NCBI GenBank assembly: GCA_003707065.3
Contig: PPXM03000002.1
Location: 868,001 to 932,000, forward strand
Reading direction: 5' to 3'
Length of the DNA stretch: 64,000 bases
From: Trigonopsis variabilis
Lineage: Eukaryota; Ascomycota; Trigonopsidomycetes; Trigonopsidales; Trigonopsidaceae
Numbering within the stretch: position 1 is the first letter of the stretch; each line of letters starts with the position of its first letter. Position numbers and translations under genes: made by a program. The notes beneath the pieces were generated by a model, which did not search any database, was not told the origin of the DNA, and worked only from the letters and a program-made list of their open reading frames with translations. Positions 11,516 to 21,263 of the stretch are shown piece by piece.

Positions 11516-12860
11516 TCAGGGACGGACCGCGGACTCGCTGTAGCGAGAAGGCGAGAATCTCCATGGGTTAGTATCCAGTTCGAGGCCTGCAAGGTCGGCC
11601 ATTTGCTTATAAATGGCATCGATCTCAGGATCTTGCTGGGTGAAAAACATCTGTTGCCAGGTAGTGCCTGCTTCCTGCTCTTCACGGCGCAAAGCTCGCT
11701 GTTCGTTCTCGAGTTTGCTTTTCTCCTGATGGATCAAGTTATAGTCACCTGAATGGATAGCTTTTGCAACACTCTCCCATGCTTTTCGTGATTCCAACTC
11801 GTGTTGCTCCTCGATTGGTTTGACGGTTATCTTCAACGGTCCATGATTTGCGGCATCCCAGAACGGAAATTCGACTCCGGTGGCTTCATTTTTAAGCTTA
11901 GAATTGCCTGACCATTGTCCAGAGACGGTTATTAGAGTCTTCGAAGGGTCGACCTTGGCATTAACGATCTTTGCTTTAAACGAGTTCTTCTTGCCGGTAA
12001 AATAGCCTCGTCCACTATATTCTATAGTAGATCTATAGCCCGAAGAAGACTGAATAACAGTTTTCTTTTCCAATTCCACAAACGGCGCGCCAAACAAGAG
12101 CCCTTCTATGTGGAGGGACGGGAAGGTGATGAGATAATATTCATCAAATGGCTTGAGGTATAGTATGGCATGCCCAACTTGCTTAACGGTGATCGTGGCT
12201 GATGAGATTCCTGCCTTTTGGCCGTTGAACCCTTGAAGATAAACCCCGTTAGTTTCATTGAAGATACTGTAAGCCGTTATTGGAGGATGATGAGAGACTT
12301 GCTCCGAAACTAGAACCGTTTCACCAAGAGCTTCATCGGAGCTAGTCCATCGGCCCAAGAACAGCTCTCCTAGAAACGGATTTAGGGGCTTTTTCTCGCT
12401 ACCCAGCTTTTCACTTCGCGAGCAGTATTGACTTCTTAATGTAGCAATGAACCATTTTAACACGGCGACAGCCCGTTTCTCGGGATCATTCAGTTTGGCA
12501 GGTGCAACAAAAAGATCCGGATGCTCAGCCTAAATTGTGGTTAATAAAACGATCGCTTCCACCCAAGATCGTGATAGTTACCCAAAATTGAGAATATTCA
12601 ACCAGACTGTCATTAGCAATTCCTATAGATCTCTTTCCAACATACCTGGTCGGTGATAAAATAAACGGCGGCGCCTTGATGTTAGCATGGATTCCATGCG
12701 ATATCGCTCGTACCGTTAGACTAGACAAATCTCCGTTGTATGAAGCAATGGACTTTAGAAAGGAAGTCCACATTCCTCTCTGGGACTAGAAGATTAATAA
12801 AATGTCGTTTTTTATGGCTCTTACTGCCGGTAGACTGCTGCCTTCTTCTCCGTTAGCCAT
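11516..12860 (-). CDS. KES1: Oxysterol-binding protein Osh4/Kes1-like
   Basis: Predicted 391 aa from five exons: 12860-12825, 12785-12714, 12674-12646, 12606-12582 and 12529-11516. Introns are 39, 39, 39 and 52 nt, all GT-AG and frame-consistent. The short exons build the lid and entry region (SFLKSIASYNGDLSSLT, APPFILSPT, SLVEYSQFW). The large exon holds KPLNPFLGE (about residue 101) and the family signature EQVSHHPP (about 130-137). The total length is close to yeast Kes1/Osh4 (434 aa), and no PH or ankyrin domain is present. Such proteins exchange sterol and PI4P between membranes and antagonise Golgi PI4P signalling. Frame and signature leave little doubt on family; the choice of paralogue within Osh4-7 is inferred from the short domain-only layout. 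Confidence 0.9.
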
Positions 12861-14131
12861 CTTGGGAACGTGAGGTTGAAGAACTGGCGACCGTCACGAC
12901 AACCCCAACGATTCTCTCACGCCCTTCGGCGCAGCTTAATCGTTAGTTATACAACCCTACTAGATAAATCTCGACCAGAGACTTGGCATCATACAGTAAA
13001 ATGCACCAAACACAAACTCTTTGGCAATTTACGATTAAACCCTCCATTTACTATTTACGTTCGCTTATGACATAGCCCTTCCATGCGTAGCAACAACTCT
13101 CTCGACGCTTGACCGGATGGACCACCTTTATGCAAGGTGCCCCTTCTAGCAACTAGGTAACCATTTCTTGCTTCAGGGTGGATTTTCATAGGTTATGACC
13201 GCGTATCGACTGGAGAAAGCCGTACGACGACATGACCGCGCGTCGAGTAGTCTTGAAAATAGCTGGCGCTACAAGGTGTTCGGGTCGCTCTTCTCATCGT
13301 ATCTGATCCTGCTTGCCAACGAGTCTCCAGTCAGTTGACCACTTGCGCAAGCGGCGTTGCAACATCGAGAGGAAGTTGCAATGCTTGTCCAAGTAGCCAG
13401 AAGACGGAATGACCAAGATGCTTGGTAAATGAGGACAACAGGCATTTGACAGACTAGAGATTTTTTGATTTTGGCTCTAGTTTCATTTCTTGCACCAACA
13501 CGAGGGATATCGTAGTATCTTAGTGTGGTGTACAAGCATCCCCTGGAGTACTTCCGAATCTAATAGAAAGTTGAGGGCCGATCAGAAACAGTCCAGATAA
13601 TAGCATTTCAAACATTTTTACGGTAGCAGCGAATCAAAGACATCAAATGGACATGTATCCATAGACCTCATGCCGTATCTAGGCTTGTTCCGAATCAGCA
13701 CAAGGCTTGCAGTCAGCTAAATTGTGAAAGGCATTAAATTCTCATTAGTAATAACAGTTCACGTCTACATTGTGAGACAGATCGTGAGCTGAGACCATGA
13801 AAGCCGTTTCCCTCGAGTGCTCTTTTAGGCTTTGAGATGGACCGTTGTGGTGCCTATTTTAGATGACATGCGCTGGTCCAAATATCCCAACGGCCTGTTC
13901 GGATTAAGATATGATACCGTTATGATCTAGACTCAAACAAAAATCAAGCCGTTCAGCTCTTATTTACTAATGGCAATTCAAAAGCAATCTTAGTCATCAG
14001 ATAATGACGCTATTCCCTATCCCCTCCGAACAGTCCGGTGACAATAGTAACGTGACAGATGGCATTATTTGTCAGCATCCCAATATATATAATGGGAGCA
14101 CCAACCGACATTTACTTTGACCAAGCTTAGA
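12861..14131. other. Divergent intergenic region, OSH4 / oxidoreductase
   Basis: About 1.27 kb between divergently transcribed genes, presumably holding both promoters. A 47-codon ATG frame at 13195-13338 (+) (MTAYRLEKAVRRHD...) is open but matches nothing I know. A longer minus frame at about 13269-13535 lacks any motif. No tRNA is seen. Confidence 0.45.
14084..14092 (+). promoter_or_regulatory. TATA box of the oxidoreductase gene
   Basis: TATATATAA ends 40 nt before the ATG at 14132. It is followed at 14093 by a 12-codon upstream ATG frame ending just before the main start, which would be skipped if transcription starts about 30 nt after the TATA. Confidence 0.5.
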
Positions 14132-15394
14132 ATGTCACCTACACCTCTCATTGTCCCTGCAGCCAAAGGAATTCCCTATTTTGCTCCTCGACAGGTTCCT
14201 GCTCCAGGAACGGCCCTAAAGGTGACCGAACGGACGCCGAAGGTGTTCCTTCCTGTCAATATTCGAGGAGTGGAGTTTGCTAACGGGATATGGGTGCCTC
14301 CTCTTTGCCAATACTCTGCTAAGGATGGCTTCTACAACGATTGGATGCTGGTCGAACTGGGTTCCTATGCCAGTCGAGGAGCTGCGTTGGTCATCGCGGA
14401 GGCATGTGCTGTATCGCCTGAAGGACGGATCACACCCCAGTGTCCCGGACTATGGAGCGATGCTCACGCAGCACCGTTGAAGCGATTTGCTGATTTCGTC
14501 CACTCAGTTGGCGGCAAGGCCGGTATTCAATTGGCCCATGCTGGCAGGAAAGGGTCGACTTTGGCCCCTTATATCGGCTATGGTTACGCTGATAAGGCTC
14601 ACGATGGGTTTGACATTGTTGGCCCCACCACAGAGATTTGGGATCATACAGGAGAACATTACGCTACTCCCGCTGCTCTCGACAAGGCTGGCATCCAACG
14701 AATCACTCAAGCGTTTGTCGACGCTGCTGTCCGAGCCGTCAATGCTGGCGTTGATGTCATCCAGATCCATTCCGCTCATGGGTACTTACTCCATTCCTTT
14801 GTATCTCCTCTTTCCAACACTAGAACCGACGAGTACGGAGGATCTTTGGATGGCCGATTGAAGTTTCCCTTAGAGGTCATCCAAGCCGTCAAAAACGCAA
14901 TTCCACCTCATGTCTTGCTATTCCTCAGAATATCCGCTGTCGACTGGTCCCCAGATGGCCAAGGACTCCAGCTACCCGACACAATCGAATATGTTCGTCG
15001 TGCCGTGACGTTGGGAATCGATTCTGTCGATATCTCGAGTGCTGGAAACGATTATCGACAAGCCATCCCAGCCAAGCCAGGCTTCCAAGCTGAGCTTGGT
15101 ATTCAAGTCAAGCAGGCCGTGCCCCATGCCCACATTACCTCGGTTGGTCTTTTAACCGAGCCTAGAGTCATTAGAAAGTATACAGAGGAGTCCGGTCCCG
15201 GAAACTTAGACGCCATTTACGTTGGCCGTGGATTCATTAAGAATCCAAATTTCGCTTTAGATCTTGCTGATAAATTTGGGGTTGAAGCCCAATGGCCTCT
15301 GCAATATGGATATGCCGTTGGACATGCTGTCAACTATAGACGAGTAGCCATTGAGGCTTCCAAGGAGGAGCATAGAGATGCTAAACTTGCTTAG
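14132..15394 (+). CDS. NADH:flavin oxidoreductase, YqjM/old-yellow-enzyme type
   Basis: Single-exon gene, 420 aa from the ATG at 14132; in-frame codons before it have no ATG. The protein is an FMN-binding TIM barrel of the old yellow enzyme family: PLCQYSAKDGFYNDW near the N-terminus, QLAHAGRKGS (about residue 134), the His pair in IQIHSAHGYLLHSF (about 213), SNTRTDEYGGSLDGR, and the phosphate-binding end VGLLTEPR with AIYVGRGFIKNP. The CQYSA start and length of about 400 aa suit the YqjM-like subgroup common in fungi. These enzymes use NAD(P)H to reduce activated C=C bonds, such as enones or possibly xenobiotics; the natural substrate cannot be read from sequence. It is convergent with the bL9m gene (85 bp apart), and no metabolic cluster surrounds it. 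Confidence 0.9.
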   Translation: MSPTPLIVPAAKGIPYFAPRQVPAPGTALKVTERTPKVFLPVNIRGVEFANGIWVPPLCQYSAKDGFYNDWMLVELGSYASRGAALVIAEACAVSPEGRITPQCPGLWSDAHAAPLKRFADFVHSVGGKAGIQLAHAGRKGSTLAPYIGYGYADKAHDGFDIVGPTTEIWDHTGEHYATPAALDKAGIQRITQAFVDAAVRAVNAGVDVIQIHSAHGYLLHSFVSPLSNTRTDEYGGSLDGRLKFPLEVIQAVKNAIPPHVLLFLRISAVDWSPDGQGLQLPDTIEYVRRAVTLGIDSVDISSAGNDYRQAIPAKPGFQAELGIQVKQAVPHAHITSVGLLTEPRVIRKYTEESGPGNLDAIYVGRGFIKNPNFALDLADKFGVEAQWPLQYGYAVGHAVNYRRVAIEASKEEHRDAKLA

Positions 15395-15479
15395 ATTCAA
15401 TGAAAACTAGATTCTTGATAATGTATTCTACGTAACACTTCACCTCAGGAACTTTGTGTTCTCGACATATATACATACA

Positions 15480-16565
15480 TTAAGCCTGATTAAAATCTTT
15501 TAGAGTCCCCACTTCAACACTTTGGATGTCGATTTCTCGTGGTTTCAAGGGCTTGACGAGCTCGTTGAGCTCCTCATCGGTCAGCCTCGACTTATCAATC
15601 ACGGCCACTTGAAAACTATGGTTTAAAACTTCTCCGCTGGAACCGGCAGTGCTAAAGTTGACTTTATATCTGCCCGGACGATGCAAAGCTTTAGCGAACT
15701 TGGTAACAGAATGTCGATCGCTATCTAAAGCAGCACGACGGTTTCGAACAATAGAGCCAGACTCGTTGACTTCAAATTTCAATGGACTCTTTATTCTCAA
15801 TGAGGCGTATGCCGGGAAACGAGCCAAAGCTTGTAACAATTTCTCAGACACCTGCTGTCCATCGACTGGCTGTTCAAACACAAGGCTGCCGTCAGGCTTC
15901 TTGATAGCGGGCTGATCTACAACAATCGTTCCCACATCGGTCAGAGCTTCATCCAAAGTTTTCGGATCATTGGCCACGCGCTGTTCCTCAATTGATTCCC
16001 ACACTTTCTCATTAGTATCAACTTGTTTTTCGAGATTCTGCCATAACTTCATCATCTCACTGCCAGCAGCAGTGGTGGTCGACGGCGATGGTTTGGTTTC
16101 CTTTTTTGGTTGAGCTTTCTTAGGCTTGTCTGACACCTTGCGTAGCTGGGCCACTCTGTTATGTCGAAGATCATCCAGCATCTTATTTCGGTCTTCGAGC
16201 TTCTTAATTTTCTGCATGGACTCTTTCCACTGAGGACTCAACTTCAGTAACCGATCAGCTTCCGCATTTTCCACCACAGGCAAGGGAAGACGTTTCCCTT
16301 CTAAAACATAAACCGCCTTATTTCCCGGATGCAAGAACGTTCTCATCAGAGGAGCAGAGACACTGATCACTTGCCCCTTATAGCCAAAGTTGACCAAAGT
16401 CTGCTGTAATTGAACAGTCACATTGTGAGTCCTGTGACGATACCCTGGAGCGCGCCATCGCTGGAATTAACATTAACCAATCGAACAATATACCTTTTGT
16501 AACGGCTGTCCTGTTTTAAACAGACAAACTGATACCTTGGACGTTGACGGCCGGACCAGAATCAT
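15480..16565 (-). CDS. MRPL50: Mitochondrial large ribosomal subunit protein bL9m
   Basis: Predicted 336 aa from exons 16565-16536 and 16460-15480 (75-nt intron). Exon 1 supplies MILVRPSTSK and exon 2 starts RWRAPGYRHR, giving an Arg/Ser/Thr-rich, acid-free leader typical of mitochondrial import. Then VQLQQTLVNFGYKGQVISVS, APLMRTFLHPGNKAVYV matches the N-terminal domain of ribosomal protein L9 (normally ...LGKKGDIVRVKPGFMRNYLHP...). The rest is a charged linker (KKAQPKKETKPS) and a C-terminal extension of about 180 residues usual for fungal mitochondrial L9. It should sit at the base of the L1 stalk of the mitoribosome. The start is supported by phase and leader character; no earlier ATG gives a better leader. 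Confidence 0.83.
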
Positions 16566-16780
16566 GAAGGAGAGATTTTGTCGCGAGCCAATGTAGCGCT
16601 ACAAGGTATTTGGACCGGCAACCGTGTTGGGCCATGTCAGCTACGCCCCACTTAATCTACCAAAAACCGTAGTATAATAGTGCAATCTATTGTGAACCCC
16701 GTGACTGACCTCATTTGTGAGAATCATGAGAGAAAGAGCGATCCCTTTTGCTGCTCGTTTGCTCATTATGTTTTGAGCCA

Positions 16781-18177
16781 CTATATCTTTTGGAGAGGCC
16801 CAAAGGCGTCGGCCAAGCGGGTTCCGTCATACTTTTCATAGAAAAGGAGATAGACAGCCTTATTCTGGCTTAATACTTCATCGAGCTTAGCAGACGAGAC
16901 GCTGTCATCACTTATCCTCCACCAGCCTTTGGCGGGCGAGGGTTCCAAATTGTCTTCCTGGTTTGGAGGATTCCACTTGGCGATAATTTCGGCGTCCTTT
17001 CTCCGGAAGCATTCATAGTGTCCAGAATAATGAGTGCCCTGGTGTCTCACTAGGGCCACTAGACGATAATGCGCGACCTCTGAGTCTTGACCCATCAAGG
17101 TCATCGTCTCACGATAGGACACCCTGCAGCTATTTCTAGAGGCCGAGCCATGGAAGACTGAACGGGATAAATGAATTATGAGCAGAGGGGGAAGATTGCA
17201 AAGTGATACCTTTTTGGCAACGGTAGATTTGATATTCTTGGGTAGACTTTGTTCGATTTCGGGAGGAAGGTTATCAGGATCAAGATTGTTTAGTTTGTTG
17301 ATCTGGTCGACAGTCTCTAAGGTTTGAGGTCTCTTTTCAAGTTGTGCCTTCAACCAATTAAGGCGACATTGAGAGCAGCCATAATCCGAGATCAACTCAG
17401 TGCCTAAATAGTCAGCCAGACAAACATCTAATGAGGTGCTCCATTTATGAGGAGTATTTAGTGACAAGATCACATATGTAGAAGTGCTAGGTTTAGGAGA
17501 ATGACCACAGGTCTGACAGGTCAACAGACTGCTGGTCAACCCTTCATAGGGAGGCCTTGGTTGTTTAGGAGAAGATTTTTCTGAAGTATTGTTAGGTTTA
17601 ACTGTTCCAATGTCGCATTCTTGGCTAGAATTTGATTGAGAATCCCCCGGTGATGGCGGCGGCTTTCCTCCTTCATCATATTCTTTGGTCACCCGCTGCA
17701 GAATCAAATGTAGCAACTCATGGGCATCATGCTGGTTTGACGAGATCCGCGACTTATATACAGTTTCCACGATCCGTAGTAAAGGCCATGGTGATATGGC
17801 GTGCTGGCAGTTTGTCAGCTTATTAAGAGCTTTCCGTCAGTTTCAAGACATAAATCTCACATACACATAGATAATCTCAATAATCCTAATATTAAAGGAC
17901 CTTGGTTTTGATTCTGAATCAAGAAATCTTGGAATATTGTTGACCCGGCAAGAGCCTAGCAAGTCAGATCGCCGACAGCTGCCCTAAATACCTGTAAAAT
18001 GGAATTTGCAAAGCAGTCATTCGCTCGATTAATCAACCCGGTGACGTAGACTCTCTTCTTACGAGTCAACATCCTCTCTTGTTTATTTCCCGAAACCAGT
18101 GGCTCAACAAGATATCCCAGAATAACTAGACCAGCAGATAGAATGATAATTTGTCTTGTTGACAGTTTATGTTCCAT
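16781..18177 (-). CDS. UBP16: Membrane-anchored ubiquitin carboxyl-terminal hydrolase (Ubp16/USP30-like)
   Basis: Predicted 441 aa from exons 18177-17992, 17955-17865 and 17829-16781 (introns 36 and 35 nt). Residues about 10-28 (IIILSAGLVILGYLVEPLV) form one hydrophobic segment, followed by a basic stretch, as in the tail-out mitochondrial outer-membrane enzymes Ubp16 and USP30. The Cys box is GLINRANDCFANSILQ with Cys55; QHDAHELLHLIL follows. A zinc-binding CQTCGH ... CSQC pair is present, and the His box is HYSGHYECF (His363) with WWRISDDSV. The catalytic Cys/His/Asp set is therefore complete. It should remove ubiquitin from mitochondrial surface proteins. The location is inferred from the anchor. 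The ATG lies only 24 nt after the stop of a small same-strand gene. Confidence 0.85.
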
Positions 18178-18201
18178 AATAGAACAGACTCCAATTATCA
18201 A

Positions 18202-18621
18202 TTAGTCCCTGGGATTTGTTGGTTGCCAATTACGGTCTGTAAACTTTGTCTTGCCGATGATATATTTGGTGCCGTCTCCACATTCCAGCCATCCTACCAG
18301 CACCCTTGAGCATACCCTATAAAGAGAATACTGCAGCCACTTCAAGGTATGACTGCGATTGCTTTGCGTGGGATTTCTTTTAGATTTATACGGACAGACT
18401 CGATTATACAAGTTTTTTTGCTAGTAATATGGTTTATGTGTAATTCTTGTTTACTGCTGCAAGTTGGAACACTGCTGTTTAGCTAACATGCGTACCTACG
18501 TATGGAGTTGAAACGATTTGTTAGCAAAATCGACAGAAGCAGTATGAATTTCATCTGCGACCTGTTCTTGAAGTGGCTTAATGATCGACTTGTCCCCTTG
18601 AAGCCTGAGTAAGAGTTTCAT
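18202..18621 (-). CDS. Unrecognised small spliced protein
   Basis: Two stretches look coding. Exon 1 (18621-18500) runs from an ATG through MKLLLRLQGDKSIIKPLQEQ and VADEIHTASVDFANKSFQLH to a GTAGGT donor. The last exon ends at 18202 with VLVGWLECGDGTKYIIGK and TKFTDRNWQPTNPRD, then TAA. Joining the donor at 18499 to the acceptor before GTATGCTC or before GGTGCTGG keeps frame and gives a protein of about 80 residues. Extra small exons in between are possible, since the last frame stays open up to about 18411. Composition and the GDGTKYIIGKTKF motif look like a real conserved small protein, but I do not recognise the family. It ends only 24 nt before the ubiquitin-protease ATG and is divergent from the Def1-like gene. 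Confidence 0.5.
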
Positions 18622-18960
18622 CCCTTTCTAATCCTTCCCCACTAGATTACTACCGTACGGTAACGCATAACATATTAGCCAAGAAGATGTAATATCAGCT
18701 AATCGGGATATGTTTTGTAGGGAAAGATGCAATCTAGTATTTAGTGTAATAACGACATTTCTATAATTGGCCTGTCTTCTATGTAGAACATCAGACCTGA
18801 GGGACTTGACCTTCACTAGAGGGCCGTTGCCAGGCAGAAAATTTTGACGGCCTCACAATCGGTAACGGAGAGAACGACTCTTCATCAACTCCTATTTCAT
18901 CTTGGTCGAACATCTTCCCTTATTCATCATCTATTAATCTTCGTTTAATTTCGATATATA
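18622..18960. other. Divergent promoter region, small gene / DEF1-like
   Basis: About 340 nt shared between two divergent genes. The right end (TCGATATATA immediately before the ATG at 18961) is AT-rich. No other feature is seen. Confidence 0.4.
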
Positions 18961-20955
18961 ATGGCTTCTGCCTCTGCGAGACCTCGAAACCCTCGCGGCC
19001 GCGGGCCTCGTGCTGTCAATGGGCACAAGACGTCTAGCTCAGATTCTGCCGAAATGGATCCGACCTTGGCCTCTCTGAAAAGTACATATTCGACCCAGCT
19101 TCAGACTCTCAAGGAGTTATTCGACCACTGGTCTGAGGAAGATTTACTGTATTTATTAGGAGAGACTTCTGGCAATGTTGAATCAGCTGTGGCACGCATC
19201 ACTGAAGGTAAGATTTTTCCTCCTATTAAGTGCTTACTCTTAGGTACGGCGAATCAATGGGGTCAAGTTCGAAACCGCAAAAATAAAGAAAAGAAACCAA
19301 AGACTTCAGAGGCAACTCCAGCAGAGCCAACTACGGTCAAGTCTCCTAAACAGAAGGAGCCCCGAGCTAAAAATGTCAAGGAAAAAGCAAGCCGGCCTGC
19401 ACGATCTTCTAAACCGGGGCGGAATCATGATGTCAAAACTCAGGAGTCTTCTACCGTTGAGAAGACGACTACTTTTTCGGATGGTTGGGGAACAGGGGTT
19501 AGTCTTTCCACACAAGAAGTATCTGTCGAATCAGTTACTATTACCCAGGGAAGCCAACCAAGTCGGCCGATCGCTGCCCCAAGTGGTGCTAAACTCAGCT
19601 GGGCTTCCGTAGCTAAGACAAAGCTCGCTTCTTCGGTCAATGCTGCGGACACAAGGTCAGACTCCAAGCCAGCCGAACATAAGACTGAGGAACAAGAGCC
19701 AGAAGCTATCGAAATAGCAGTCAGAGAGCAAGATGTGGCAAAAACTCATCCACTGGAAGTTCAAGACCATTTCGAAGATGACGGTTTACCTCGATTGACG
19801 AGAGACAACTTGGAGCAGATGGTCACGGACCCCCGTCTGGCAACGCCGGCCACAACTATTGCCTCAAACAATGGCTCGAATTCTCCTCTCACCAAGCCTC
19901 CTGGTTTATCGAAGTCCGTTAAATCGCCCGCATTCCGTCGTCTCCAACAGGAAGCTCCTGTTGTTATGCCATCATCTATCGCTCCTGCATTGGAACGTAC
20001 TGGCGTCCAATTCGGTAGCTTGAGTCTGGAAGACAAATATGAAGAACCCGGAGTTGAGGCTCCTTCCCATTCTGAGCGTCCTGCTGAACAAGAATCTCAA
20101 GCTCAGGCTCAACAACCGGCTCCTCAACAGCCCTCAAGTGTACCCCAACAGTATCCGGTACCTTCTCATTATCAAGGTCCTGAATATGGCCAGCGCTATG
20201 GCCCTGGGCCTGGGCCTGGGCCTGCACCTGCACCTGGTCCTCAGCAAAAGCAGTTTGAGCCTTTCTCTCAACCTCCATATCATTATCCTGGCCAACAGCA
20301 TCCTGGCTACGAGGGTTATCAGGTCCCAAACCAATATCAAGCGCATTATGGTGGCGACGCTTCCCGTAACTCCTTTGGAGGCTATTATGGTCAAGTGTAT
20401 GGCCATCCTCAACAGGGAGATAATAAGGAGACTTCTACGACCCCGGTTCCAAGCCAGCTGCAACCTCAGTCTATGCAGTCTTCTCGATTCACGGAGCAGT
20501 CGCAGTCTACAAGTCACACTTCCCCTCCAACTGCTAGTCCAGCCAATGCCACTGCAGCTCCTCAAAACTACCCCGTTCATCCCTACTATATGAATCCCGC
20601 ATATGCAGCGGCATATTACATGAACCAGTTTCCGGGCTATGGCTATGGACAGACTCAAGGCACCCCGAAAACCCAATACCAGGGTTCATCCTTTTACGGA
20701 GACCAACAGTTTGGTCGTCAGGGTGCTCCTGGAGGCGCTGGGCCGTCTTTAGGTGGTATTCCCGACTTTTTACGAGAAGAAGATAAGCCTGCCGCACAAA
20801 GCAATGGACGATCGAGTGCAATTCCCAGTGGAGGACAACAGCCAAACGTCCAGCAGCCAGGTGTACAACAACAATACCCTCCTCACTACGGAGGTTTCGC
20901 TTATCCCCAATATGGCCAGCAGCAGACGCGACAGGGCTGGGGCTACGGGCATTGA
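18961..20955 (+). CDS. DEF1: CUE-domain protein, Def1-like
   Basis: Predicted 652 aa from exons 18961-19207 and 19244-20955. The intron (36 nt, GTAAGA...CTTACTCTTAG) is a multiple of three and has no stop, so an unspliced reading is also open; splicing restores RITEGTANQWGQV, the normal end of the CUE domain. The CUE domain covers about residues 36-82 (LASLKSTYSTQLQTLKELF ... LLGETSGNVESAVARITEG). After it come a Lys/Ala-rich segment, then a long Pro/Gln/Tyr-rich tail with PGPGPGPAPAPGP and many QQ and YG pairs. This is the layout of yeast Def1, which is partly processed and enters the nucleus to promote ubiquitin-dependent destruction of stalled RNA polymerase II. The tail diverges fast, so the name rests on architecture. 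Confidence 0.78.
   Translation: MASASARPRNPRGRGPRAVNGHKTSSSDSAEMDPTLASLKSTYSTQLQTLKELFDHWSEEDLLYLLGETSGNVESAVARITEGKIFPPIKCLLLGTANQWGQVRNRKNKEKKPKTSEATPAEPTTVKSPKQKEPRAKNVKEKASRPARSSKPGRNHDVKTQESSTVEKTTTFSDGWGTGVSLSTQEVSVESVTITQGSQPSRPIAAPSGAKLSWASVAKTKLASSVNAADTRSDSKPAEHKTEEQEPEAIEIAVREQDVAKTHPLEVQDHFEDDGLPRLTRDNLEQMVTDPRLATPATTIASNNGSNSPLTKPPGLSKSVKSPAFRRLQQEAPVVMPSSIAPALERTGVQFGSLSLEDKYEEPGVEAPSHSERPAEQESQAQAQQPAPQQPSSVPQQYPVPSHYQGPEYGQRYGPGPGPGPAPAPGPQQKQFEPFSQPPYHYPGQQHPGYEGYQVPNQYQAHYGGDASRNSFGGYYGQVYGHPQQGDNKETSTTPVPSQLQPQSMQSSRFTEQSQSTSHTSPPTASPANATAAPQNYPVHPYYMNPAYAAAYYMNQFPGYGYGQTQGTPKTQYQGSSFYGDQQFGRQGAPGGAGPSLGGIPDFLREEDKPAAQSNGRSSAIPSGGQQPNVQQPGVQQQYPPHYGGFAYPQYGQQQTRQGWGYGH
20199..20241 (+). 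repeat. Short GGGCCT/GCACCT hexamer repeat inside DEF1-like gene
   Basis: Consecutive hexamers (GGGCCT, then GCACCT) encode the Pro-Gly and Pro-Ala run of the Def1-like tail. It is in frame, so changes in copy number would add or remove residue pairs without shifting frame. Confidence 0.6.
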
Positions 20956-21263
20956 AAAGTTTGCAATGGTGGAATATGGATGACTGATGATCTTGAGCAC
21001 GTAGCTGATCATGTTTTATTGGGTTGAGATTGCAGAGCTGTGCTGCGTTGCATCCCCCATGCCGGTCGTATAGAAGAAGAATACGAAGGCCAACCGATGT
21101 AAGATCTATTTAAATTATCGCATATTTATTCCAGACATGGCTGATTCTATCTTGTAGTCTGACACAATTGAAGATCGGAGCGCCTTTGTGATGATGTCAG
21201 TGACCTCCTTCCACGTGATCGTATATAAAGAGGACGTGGCGATGGGCAGCCAAAGTTGACGGC
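20956..21263. other. Intergenic, DEF1-like to phosphoglucomutase
   Basis: About 308 nt between same-strand genes. It contains a CACGTG at 21212-21217 and a TATATAAA at 21222-21229 before the phosphoglucomutase start. Confidence 0.5.
21222..21229 (+). promoter_or_regulatory. TATA box of phosphoglucomutase, next to an E-box
   Basis: TATATAAA ends 35 nt before the ATG at 21264. A CACGTG (21212-21217), the classic bHLH site, sits 5 nt upstream of it. Confidence 0.5.

Noticed and set aside
13195-13338. 47-codon ORF (MTAYRLEKAVRRHD...) upstream of the oxidoreductase
   Set aside because: No homology recognised and easily explained by chance. Its GCGCTACAAGGT segment also appears near 16596 outside any gene, in a different frame.
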